A DNA stretch of 64,000 nucleotides from positions 1,116,001 to 1,180,000 of the forward strand of contig JAMZAV010000005.1 in NCBI GenBank assembly GCA_024449915.1. The letters are read 5' to 3'. The position numbers and the translations under genes were made by a program. The notes beneath the pieces are model-generated. The model worked only from the letters and a program-made list of their open reading frames with translations. It had not been told where the DNA came from and did no database searches. The stretch is from Sweltsa coloradensis. Taxonomy: Eukaryota > Arthropoda > Insecta > Plecoptera > Chloroperlidae. Below are positions 25,537 through 36,418 of this stretch, piece by piece. The stretch's first letter is position 1. Every line of letters starts with the position of its first letter.

Positions 25537-26769
25537 GTACTGCTTCAGCGTTCAGGCTTACGACTAACCAACAACGCTACTAACGTGTGTGTGCAGTGCG
25601 AGACTAACCCGTATGAGTGCTGCATGCCCTACAGTGCCCACAGTACGTCAAGGCACTGTCTGCTCCAAGTCGTGTGGTCTTCTCTCAGGTTGGCCTTTAC
25701 TCGTGAAACTGTTGCAAGAGAGCAACCTGACATTATTACAACTATAAACCAATTTGAATTTCTCCTAAATTGGGCATCATATTTATTTCTAAATACGTGT
25801 TGCCTATGGTGAGCGCAGGCGCAGACCATGGCACCTGTTTTCTGTCCTCTGAGATAAAATATATTACACTTGCTCATTCGATTCACTAAATGCACAATAT
25901 ATGTTGTTGCTTTTGATTTTTTTTTCAATTGATGGTGGGATTATATTTAATTTACAATTGGCATGTACATGACTGTCTTTTTAAATATTACTATAAGCAC
26001 GTTCAAAACATAATTATGAAATAACTAATATTTATTTGAAAAAGTTTATTTTGGTTTTGTAATCAAACAGTCTTATAATATATATTAAAAGCAGGATGAC
26101 TTATCAACGTTGTCTACCCTTCGATTAATAAAAAAATAAAGTAAGTAGTTCATTCTGCGGACTTATCGTAGCAAGAGTTGAGCTTCCTACTTCCTTGACG
26201 AACTTCGCGGACCAAGGGGTGGGGGTGAAGAGCGAACACTTGAAATATGTCTACGAGGGGAACCACGAGACACGAAGAGAAAATCAATCGTGCATCATCC
26301 ATAAGAACGGATAGGAAAGCGAGTTTTAAACACACTTTCAATTTATTTACCTTGCACAAAACTGTATGATGAGTACACAGTTGATTGTTGCTTTAATAAA
26401 GACAACATTTCCATTCCCAAGCTCTAGATTATATATTTGTATATGGAGGCTCTGTTACCTGTTCTTTAACAAACATTTCACACATATTGCCATAGTCGTT
26501 TTTGACGTGACAAGCCTCATTCAGAGGTGGAATCGCTTGAACCCGGCACCCCCACCAAGATAGATAGTATACTTCAACAATCTATATTTCCTCTACTCTT
26601 CCCGTTTTAAAATGGTGATGTTATTTTAAAATATGTGCACATGTCCATGCCTTCGCATACAAAACGCCAGCATAATTTGTACCTAATAATAAAATAATAA
26701 AAAAGTAATAAAAGTTATGTTACAGTTAATATGACACATCTAATTGTCTTCGACAGACAACAAATCAAG
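25537..26769. other. intergenic, no gene recognised
   Basis: AT-rich DNA; no supported exon, RNA gene or bounded element. Confidence 0.35.
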
Positions 26770-27345
26770 TGGGCACTTAACATAACTCTAATAGGAACAG
26801 TCTTTCTTCATTTCAGAATACATCTCATAGCTTTGTTTTGTATAATTTGGTATATTTATATCTCCTCGTATTGCCTGATAGATTATTGATCCACAAAATT
26901 CAAAGTGAGGTTTAATCACTGTGTTGTAAACCATAAGCCTGGTCCATAACGAGAGATGTTCACTAATTCTTCTTAAGTACCCCACCTTTTTTCATATTTT
27001 TTTAATAGTATGATAGATATGGTCATTAAAATTTAACTCATTATCTATATATATTACTAAATATTTATGATTTAACAATTTCAAGCTGATTGCCATTAAT
27101 TGCAATACCTTGACCATTATTACATACATAATTTACATATTTACCAACTCCTAGGAGCATACTTCCAGATTTGTTTACATTGAACTTTAATTAATTAATT
27201 CTTTGCCATGTTGCAACATTTTCCAGTACAAAACAATTATTAGCACTAGCCATCACATCATTGATATAGATCAAGAACAACAGAGGGCCTATTACTGATC
27301 CCTGAGGTACACCACTATCACAACTTTTACTATCAGATAGAGATC
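26770..27345 (-). pseudogene. LINE reverse transcriptase fragment (family 2)
   Basis: Read on the - strand, 27330-27240 encodes the RT block GVPQGSVIGPLLFLIYINDV. After a gap and frame changes come IKYLVIYIDNELNFNDHI and then VGYLRRISEHL and VYNTVIKPHFEFC, the thumb region of non-LTR reverse transcriptases. The YADD catalytic block that should lie between is missing, and several stops interrupt the frame, so the copy is dead. The sequence differs from the large LINE at 42365-47750 (for example GSVIGPLLFLIY against [12 protein letters not shown]), so it belongs to another family. The 5' part and endonuclease are absent. Confidence 0.8.
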
Positions 27346-29601
27346 ATGTACAAAACAACAGAGCCAACTGCAAGTATTCCGTGGTGTAAATTACACCCAC
27401 AGATGCTTGTTAAACACGATTCTACCCAAAGCACGGATGTTTTGTGCTTGTCACCACCTACTACCCTGCTGGCAAAGAATGCTCTTCAGCGCATTTCGTT
27501 TCCTGCTTAAATCGTAAAGTTTCGCTACAAAATGTTCAAGACAAAACACAAAGCCTTTGCTGTCACAGATTCACACCGGTTGAGCAATAAAATCACTGTT
27601 TTATTTCGCGAACCCAGCTTTGTCGTGCTTCAGGTTAGCTGAGGTCATTATTTTAGTCGGCTGTGTATAGTTCACGTCAGTTTTACCTGGTATCCGACCC
27701 TGTTCAGGTGGATAACTAGGGAAATAAACGGTGTTCGGGTAGTTAGTTAGTAATTGACCATGGCTGTTAGTAGGACTACGTATAGAAAATGTTTTGTACA
27801 TTATTTATTTTAAAATTTAATTTTGTTGTATACTCCACATTTTACAATTATCTACATTCTACATTTATTATTATATTCTTCATGAGAAATGAAAAATGAT
27901 AACGGGAAAATTGCGTTCTGCTGTGCACGTAACACTGTATTATCGGCGTCAAGAGCTGAAGAGAGTGGCGCACTCTTATATTACGTTAGTGTTTTAAATT
28001 TTAAATTTAAAAATTACAACCGTTTTGAACAATAAATATGTGTTATCCATTAGTGGGCATAGCCTATGTTAACAAGGCTGTTCGGATATTAGATATGTAC
28101 TAAGTTCGAGTGGGGGTGTTGCACATGAGAGAGGTATAAGTCGACCATGTGCCCTTAATTCTCATATTCAGTTCTTCTTGTCGAGGTGGTTCTACCGGTT
28201 ATTCTATTCTCCTGCAAAAGTCCATTTCGAGGAAAGCCGTTTATTCTATGTATAAGGTCTATATTTTTTAAGTCTCCTAATAAATTAATGACTAACTCGT
28301 TGCCGAAAGTAAACTCTCAATTATAAAAACATCTCAGTTCACCACGGCAGAAGGGAGCGGGAAACCCATCATTTACAAACCAGGGGTTGGGGACCTTGCA
28401 GAACCAAAGTCATAAACACACGCAACTCATTATAAAGTGATGGAAAGCAAGGGTTTGTTTCGTGCATAATCTTGGACTTGGAGGCAAACATTTGATGAAA
28501 ATGATTCTTTGTTTTGTTTTATTTCCTTGTGACTGAATTAGTGCCTAATGTGACGTTATTCTCGCCTGACTGTTGTATATGATAACTCAAAACAGTTATA
28601 CCGTGGTTCACAACTGCATTCACGTTCTCTTGAAATTCACAGCTTTGATTGCAATACATACCCTACTCAGTTTGGCCATTGTATTCTTACAATACAACAT
28701 ATTATATAATAAGACACTCCTCAGCTACAGTTTTACGTGTCAAACCATTGATTCACAAAATTCATCTCCCATTGAACCATTGCGATGCCTGTTTTTCACT
28801 TTCCAGGTTCGAATCCTGGTTTGGGTATCCCCGTATTCATATGCAGTGCATTGTATCGATTAGCATCGGGGTGATGATATACGACGTTACGCCCAAATAT
28901 CACCATTGATTTTATCCCCACCCCACCCCCTGGATCTATACACTCCCTCTCATTGCGCTGAACATTGCCAGAAGTGATGTGAAAAGTGTGAATACGTATG
29001 TGCATGATTGGGAGTAGAGAGGATAGATATTCTTCGCGATTTGTAGAATGGGAGAGAGGTATATTATATTTTATTTTATTTTACACCCATTTTTGAGTCA
29101 TGCTCCTTCCCGTTAATTAATAATCAAATAAAATGTAATTGAATAGTAAAGATTAATTGAATGAGAACTTTTAGATTGTTCGTCCATGCTCAATGCCAAT
29201 ATCACGAAAAAGCGTTATGAATGATAATTTGAGTTTTTTGCTTTTTGCTATTTTATTTACTTATTTGTATCAATTGTAAGATAACTGATAAGGGTTTAAT
29301 CAGTTCCGCTGAGGGTTCCTAGATAATATGGAGCACGGGTAGTTTCAATATTCTAAACTTAAAAATTATTCACTACTCATGGATTTGTGGTTCGGTTCTG
29401 TTGTTCTGCAGAACTCTTCGACTATTGTGATCAGTACGGTTGTTAGAATAGTAGAATAATAAAAAATACTATACGGACGACGGATCAAAATTCACGATAT
29501 TTGGAATTGGTGCATCATCGTTTAGTAGTTTTCCTTAAATATTAATAACAATCGGTAATTGAATGTTTTTGAAACGTTGAGACCAACACCTCCATGCATA
29601 T
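27346..29601. other. intergenic, no gene recognised
   Basis: A tRNA-like box B (CAGGTTCGAATCCTGG, about 28804) is not embedded in a cloverleaf and probably marks another SINE-type fragment. No other feature was supported. Confidence 0.35.
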
Positions 29602-29735
29602 GAGGAGTGCTGACTTAATCCCGTATTCGCATTGACTGAGTAAAACCTCGTGTCGGAGAAGGCCCCACCCTATGAGGAGTGCTGACTGAATCGTATTCCA
29701 TTGACTGAGTAAAACCTAGTGTCGGAGAAGGGGAT
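29602..29735. repeat. 72-bp tandem duplication
   Basis: Two copies of a unit starting GAGGAGTGCTGACT and ending GTGTCGGAGAAGG begin at 29602 and 29674. They differ by a few substitutions and a short deletion. Confidence 0.8.
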
Positions 29736-30186
29736 CGAGGTAATCTCAGATACCTACATTAACTTTTCGAGAAATCAGGGGTGAAATGTGAATGATGATT
29801 AATGTTTTACAGATGTGAGACTGAAAGATTGTTGATGTATGAGACCAAAAGGGGTCGGTGGGTGGGTCGAGGGCATTCTTTTTTCGATGTCGTAAAATAA
29901 GGAACTGGCCACGTATTGAAAAATAATCTCAAAATACAAAATATTACTTAAACGTTCATTTCTACAAACACAAAAACTAGAAAATACAAAATTGTATATC
30001 TATATCAGTAATTAGAGAAACCTACTCCAATACTGTTGTCTTCTCCCATATGTATAAGTTAAAAAGATTTCGATGAAAAGCAAACATTCCCTAAATTCCT
30101 ATGTTCAATGCAATATTTCGTTCTGTGTAACGTATTGGAAGTTGGAATGGTTTGTGACTTGCGTAGTTGTTGCACTAACGCGGTCC

Positions 30187-30235
30187 GCCTCTGTGATTGG
30201 TTGGGGGGGTTGAAGCGGTCTGACGTCACAGAGGC
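30187..30235 (+). promoter_or_regulatory. candidate arginine kinase promoter: inverted repeat, CCAAT and CRE
   Basis: A perfect 10-bp inverted repeat, GCCTCTGTGA (30187-30196) and TCACAGAGGC (30226-30235), encloses an inverted CCAAT box (ATTGG, 30196-30200) and overlaps a perfect palindromic CRE, TGACGTCA (30221-30228). The site lies just upstream of a donor-like CAG|GTAGGC at 30313. No TATA box is visible. Assignment to the downstream arginine kinase gene rests on position and strand only. Confidence 0.4.
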
Positions 30236-30268
30236 TAGGACTAGAAGGAGACCCCGCGTTCAGGTCTC

Positions 30269-30313
30269 ACTCTGCTGTGCGATAGAGAACTAGCACCATC
30301 TCCAGATACTCAG
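30269..30313 (+). other. candidate non-coding first exon of arginine kinase
   Basis: The sequence after the CRE-containing block ends in ACTCAG|GTAGGC, a good splice donor. Splicing to the acceptor at 36236 would give a 5' leader followed by CAAGGGAACAAAT and the ATG at 36250, producing the standard cytosolic enzyme. The start position is a guess. Confidence 0.3.
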
Positions 30314-31702
30314 GTAGGCAACCACATTCCACTACGACACCACTAACTACTAGTTCACCATTTCTAGCAAAATTTGTGAGTAAAATTTAACAATTTTTTT
30401 GTAGTTAACAAAGTTGCGAGTGTGCTGTGTTGATTTAAATATTGTTTTGTGCTTTTTTAAATATCAAAGTTTTCTTCAACTATTTTAAATTTCTCTTATC
30501 TGGTATAAGTTTAAATTTTAAGTTTGAATATCTCATCCAGTGGGTGTGTGGGTGTGAGTGATTCAAGTGTTCACTATTATTTTACAACTTATATTTGAAG
30601 TTGCTTCGCGAATAGGCTTTCGAAGCCGGAACCGTTATCGTGTGCCGTGACTAGTAGCTTCTAAACTAGTTTTTAAATGAAAATTTTATTTAAAATCAAA
30701 TGCTAGAATAAAATTCAATGTGACTTTTATTTTAGTGCGGTGATAGGTATTTCATTTGCAGGTTTCTATTTTTTAATTTTTCGTGTTTGATAAAAAAATC
30801 TTTAGGTACGAGAGTAGCTTAAATTTTCTCGACAAACAAAACGTAACATTGCAGGACCTGAATTAGATTTATGTCTGGCGCTATTGAACACTATGATTTG
30901 TCTCGGCTGGTTACGTCAATACAACACTGGGTCCCAAACTTTCGATTTCCTAGAAGGTCTAGGCCAAGGTTGTTCCATAAACACGCCCCCCTCCCCCCCC
31001 TCTCCGTCGTCATAAGTAACGTTTTTATGTAAGTAGTTTTGATAAAGTATCGGCACTTCAGCTTGTTATCAACACATATGTAAAAAATTTAAACATTAGG
31101 TCATCTTATCTTCTTTCTGATAACACACTAAAATAAGCCATGCAGTACTTGTACTATTTTAATCTACGTGTGTACTCATTCGATAAGCCTAGTCTAAAGT
31201 GTTATGTAAAACTTGTTATCCGGAGAAATCGGGGTGCAAAGGTTCGTACCCGACAAAGATTTTACCCACTTGTTTTAGTACTCGAGAACAATGTGATTTA
31301 ATTCCAAGATGTCAAAGTTTGCGATTGTCTATTATAGAACTATTAGATAAGGATTTCATATCTGTGATAAAAGTACGATTTTTATGAATGAACATTACCT
31401 GTTGTGGGATTGGTTAGTTGTCGTCGAGTTGGGAAGCTGGCAGTGTGTTTTGATTGGTCGCAAGCAACCCTTCGTACGGGTGTATCGATTTGTCGGGTTT
31501 AGGGTCTGACTGGGAGGCTCCAAGCGTCTGTAGTGGCATAGTAGGTTTAGGAGTTGCTGCATATCTAGTGAGATGGCTAGATGTAGAAGTGGGCTTCAGT
31601 TTCATTTGTAGACACTGTAGATAGTATAGTTGACACGCTAACTAGACAAGCTACAACTATCTTAGATTTTTATATACAAGTACTGTATTGCACCTAAGTA
31701 AA
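30314..31702. other. upstream region or first intron of arginine kinase
   Basis: AT-rich, no further exon recognised. A TATATA stretch at about 31671 lies too close to the ATG at 31703 to be an obvious TATA box for that exon. A TTTGTAG at about 31606 could instead be an acceptor for it. Confidence 0.35.
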
Positions 31703-31773
31703 ATGGGAGGGTGTGCTTCAAAGGAGAAGAAAGTGACGGAAGCCAAGGATGGGGATGCTGCAGAAGAGGGGAG
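31703..31773 (+). CDS. alternative first coding exon of arginine kinase (myristoylation-type N-terminus)
   Basis: The ATG at 31703 sits in a good context (AAAATGG) and opens 23 codons plus two bases, beginning MGGCASKEKK, before the donor GGGGAG|GTATGG at 31773. Joined to the acceptor at 36236, the split codon AG+C reads Ser and continues KGTN into the usual start methionine, in frame. The result is a 384-residue isoform with a 28-residue extension. Gly2 followed by Ala5-Ser6-Lys7 fits the N-myristoylation signal, and Cys4 could be palmitoylated, so this form would be membrane-tethered. The exon and its in-frame join are seen in the sequence; lipidation is inference. If the exon is used, expression would be set by a promoter different from the cytosolic form. 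Confidence 0.8.
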
Positions 31774-34700
31774 GTATGGACCTCGTTCTTGTTTGCGCTT
31801 ATTTCGAGTGTTGTGGATAGACGTCACTTACGCAAGTATATTCCCGGAGAGGAATTGCATTTATTTAGATATTTTAATTATATATGCAACGTGTATGTGT
31901 GTGGGTGTGTGTTTATAACATAGATGACGTTATTTAAATGTTAGATTGTGCTAAATTCTACAACGTAGGCCTATAGGTCTGAAAAGTGAATACAAAATGT
32001 TTAAACCGAAGTATGCGTTAGAAATGTGTTAAAATGTTCTTTGGTGTAATCCCTACATTGTTCAATGTTTTGAAAGTAAAAGTTTGACAACAAAGAGTGG
32101 TCGGATGCTTTATCGACTCGGCGAAGCCCAACTCGGCTCCCGCCTAACTGTGGACCAGTCTACTTTCATCTTGTAGGACTATTTTGTTCTATTGTCTCGC
32201 AGCCTTAAAAGGCGTGTTATTGTTTTTTGTTTGCCCCCTGGCAAAGTAGCTGGGGGTTATTATTAGGCCGTGTGTGGGCGCCTTTGGGATGCGATAGAAC
32301 AACGAGGAAGATTCGGGTACATCGATCGCAAGCCAGCCTTACTTCGCTTTCTCGCGGTACAACGGTGGGCGATTCCAAAAAAAACCACTCAAAACTCGAC
32401 TGCGTGGCTTTGCGTTGTCCCTCTGCAACCGACGAAGCGTACTAGGCTAATTAACCAAACTGTTTTTATCTCATTAGTAGGTTCTCCCTTTGTCTCTTGC
32501 GGATTTGCTTTATTTTGCAAAACCCTTTACGATTAGCGCAATGTAATCCCACCGGCGAACATTCACATCCAATCAATATCTCCGGGTTTTTAATTAGTGA
32601 CTTAAATTAAATATTGATTCATTTCTAGTTTATCTTAGACAGATTGCACATCCATCTAATAAAATAAACCTATCGCCTGTATAAATGGGCTTAAAAAGTA
32701 ATAAAAGCTTACGAAATAACCGTTCATCCTTATCATCTAATGATTAACTTGACAATTTCGTAATAAGTAGTCATTTCAATCGGGTTTTCGTATCATACTG
32801 TCAGTGCTGTCATCAATGCACTCCACCCATATTATCCGCTATGCAGGAAATTGAGTTGGGTTGGGTTGTTTCTAGTGACACACCATGGGAAAGTCATCTG
32901 ACACTGACAGTCATCCCAGAGTGTTATGTCACGGAGCAATCCTACCTAGCCATCATCCAATTCTTTATTTACGCGTTTGAATAATTCGGGCTTATTTGTA
33001 TCGAATACTAAACAATACATTATGTGCAGCTAGTTAATGGTGTAATAAACCAAGAAATGGGTAATTTAGAGCCCCTCATCTCATTCTAATTTATTATGGC
33101 TCTCCACCTCGGCAATCTTGTTTGCGATAAGCCTTGGTTGTACTATCTTGTCACTCGTGTAAAATTATACGAGATTGGCTAAGTGCATACTAGACGTTTA
33201 GCTCATTTCGTTTCGTTTGTATTTGTGACCTGTTTCTTGCAGATAATAATAATTATCGTAACTTAGTAGCTGTAGCCAGGACACTTAAAAACACCCCCTA
33301 TGTACTTCTCCGCTTCATGGACTTGCGTTCACTTACCCTTCCTTCAATCTGTTTGTGTTCTTATAGATTAATGGCTGTGCATTATCTAATGGCATATCAT
33401 GTAGGCTTACACTTTAAAAGTTGCATGCAGCTAAACTTGTTAAGTATTTGATGCATATCTTAGATCAAGTGAATGAATTAACTCTCTGGGAGGTTGCAAT
33501 ATAATGTATTTGGCATTGCGCTGCTTAACTCCTCTGTCCGAATCGGACTTAGAGAAACGATATTTTGGTCTAATTCCGGTTTCGTTGTAACATCAATGTT
33601 TTGTTGAATTTGCATCTATACACTTTTTATTTTTTAATCAAGACATGATATATAATTTCAGTCATTTCAGAGCTTTTTTTTTATTTTTTTTCAATCCTAT
33701 TTTTAAGACAAAATATAATTATTTTCTACAGCCTCATTTGCCATTTAATTCCTCATTGTATTTGAAAGTCATAGCTAGCAATAATCTAGGCAAATGATGC
33801 ATCACTAGATTTTGAACCTTATCTTTCAGAGCGTCTTTCGTAATCTCGACATCGGAATTACTCCAAAATATCCGTCATAAACTGTTGTAAAGTAGTCAAG
33901 GTTTGGAATCCTCTCGATAGATAAACGCACTGTGGCGCCGTTGATTCACTGTTCACGTCAAAACATTGTTAGACATGACTTACTTGGTAAACAAAAACTA
34001 CTCAACCAAACAATTGAAATTTGTTACGTTGTATTTCATAATTCATACTACACGTCATAAAGTTCCTTGCTTCTATTCATGCACGACTAAACCTAAAACA
34101 ACATCGTAAAGATAAGGTGTATTCGCTAGTACTGAAATGTTAGCTCTCAGTGCAAGTGTGATGCAATCTGCATAGCAACTATTAAACCTGGGCATCTATA
34201 CAAACCCTGTTATTGCAATATACGACCACTCACTTGTTAGTCTGCCCTTTGAGGGAAAACCTCTAATTTACAGCTATTGTCGCACAATTATTACTTCAAT
34301 TATTGTTTTCTCTTTTGATACGTGATTAGCACAGACTGGTGTAAGGAGCTTAGAGCGTTTTGAAATCCCCAAGTTGAATTCCCCTCTTTTAAAACGGTAG
34401 AATGAGATTTAGTCTTTCTTGAAATTGATTCAATCAAGTAACGAATTCAAATTATTTCACAATAATGGAAATGCGTTGTAAATTAATGTCCTATTAGTTT
34501 CGCGAACCTTAATTGTAAAAATAGCATTTTAAGCGTTTTTTTTTTTTTTTAATTCTTACTAGCGTCTTTAGCATCTCTAATTAAACGCAGAACGCCTCTT
34601 CTAGTGATAAACCACAACTTTCGTTGCTAGTATCTGCGCTGTATTCATCTGTATTTAATCCGAGTTCTAAAATAATAATAATAATGAACATTTCAACTTC

Positions 34701-36236
34701 TAAATCTCTTCCCCTTTGTAACATATTTTCGCGTATTTGAGAGCTGAAGCGGGAATGCACTTGAACTGAAGTACGGCTCTTGTGGCTTGCCTGCTACTGT
34801 CTCGAGTCTTCTCCGTCTAAGCTCTCAAGTGGTTTTGGTTTGTTGGGGTAGTGCAGGGAAGGGAATTATATCATACTTGAATTCACGTCTGAATTCTGAA
34901 GCTCAGGTGCTCAGCTGTAGTCACTTCAATTTATGTCACTTGAATTACAAATATGTCAATTCTTGACGTTCAGTCATGATTCCCTCTTTGGCGAAAATCA
35001 CAACTGCGACTAATATAGTGAATGTAAAATTAATTTTCTTAATTGCGAGTTGAGTGTGTCTGGCCCACGACATTTTACTCGTCCTAAAGTCTAATTATTG
35101 GAGTTTTGGGCTTTTGTTTTAATTTACTTGAAATGATATAATAGTTAAAACTCGTGTTTCCGTCAGTTTGATAAATTTGTTTACGATTGTTCGTCTTCAT
35201 TGTCTGTTAAAATTGCGATTTGTGGGTAGAAAACAAGGTAGGCCTATACCATACATCCACTGGGGCGCACCGGTAGTACAATGCTAGTTGGCCTAATGCG
35301 AGCGTCCGGACGTCGCGGTCTAGTGGGCGCTTAGCAATTGTCTACAATCTAGCCCTACATACTTGATTAAACATCTAAACCGTTTGTTACAAATATTTTG
35401 CTGTACATTGTGTTTCCCTCGCGTACTCTATAATATACTGTAATCGTGCAGACAGACACCGGTAGATGGGGTTGTTCCAATGGAAACTAAAAGTGTGTGT
35501 GGAGGGGGGGGGGGGAGATATTTTGAATACCTGCACGTGTGTTGGTAATAAAGTTGAAGCACTTATTATTATGGTAGACATCGAGCTCACTTATTTCAAA
35601 CACCATCATATTAATTTTAATTTCAGGGCAGCAAAATCGAAATGGTCTTGGGACTAAGCCAGTTTTGTCGGAACTTTGCCACAGCCACTTTTAGGGGCAC
35701 ACGGGCGACCTCGCGTTTGTCACCACACTCAAAGCCAGCATTGCAGACTAATTCTTGCAGACAGTAATGCCACTTTCTTAAAGCACGTTCTGTAATATAG
35801 TTAGCTTGTCTTTCCGAGGTGGTGGCATGTCTTTGTTTTGTAGCTAGACCATTCTCTTCGCCTCCGTTGTGGCGTCGTGGTGTACTGGTAATTGAATGTG
35901 GATAGCATGGGGGTGGGTTGTATGCCATGCAAAACAAGTGCCACTATCATGTAAATAATACTCTAATAACATGCTATTGTGTAAGTCTAGTGTTCTATTC
36001 CGGGACTCTTTGCGTAACTGATACGTAGTTTCTGATTGGTCAATGAGTGATAACACATTTACGTTGAACGATGTATACGCTTCTGAACTAGGAGTCTCTA
36101 AACTCCCCAGGTCTCTCTATTCCTCTCAGTCTCATTAGTCAGATCTGGCAATTTGAACTTCACAAATCAGTAAGTTCACTTCTCTACAACTTGTTCTAGC
36201 GACGGTACTGATGTGTGTTGTCTTGTTTTGTTCCAG
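31774..36236. other. arginine kinase intron 1 (relative to exon 1a)
   Basis: 4.46 kb, donor GTATGG and acceptor TTCCAG. No further coding exon was recognised. A block near 35263-35330 (GGGGCGCACCGGTAGTAC) looks like a worn tRNA-derived sequence. A G run lies near 35505-35515. Confidence 0.6.
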
Positions 36237-36418
36237 CAAGGGAACAAATATGGTTGACGCCGCCGTTTTGGAGAAGTTGGAGGCCGGTTTCAAGAAACTT
36301 GAAGCTTCTGACAGCAAGTCCCTGCTGAAGAAGTACCTCACCCGTGAGGTCTTCGACAAGCTGAAGGTTCTGAAGACGCCTTCCTTCGGCTCAACCTTGC
36401 TGGATGTCATCCAGTCTG
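36237..36418 (+). CDS. ArgK: arginine kinase exon 2 (first shared exon)
   Basis: Acceptor TTCCAG at 36236, donor CTG|GTAAGA at 36418. The ATG at 36250 has A at -3 and G at +4. It encodes residues 1-56 and the first base of Gly57, the N-terminal helical domain. The 13 bases before the ATG are 5' leader in the cytosolic form but coding (SKGTN) in the long form. Confidence 0.97.

Noticed and set aside
28800..28830. Box B GGTTCGAATCC as evidence of a tRNA
   Set aside because: No matching box A or stems around it.
35623..35937. 104-codon frame on the - strand in an arginine kinase intron
   Set aside because: No domain and no exon borders; probably chance.
36135..36410. 91-codon frame on the - strand
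   Set aside because: Antisense shadow of the first shared arginine kinase exon.
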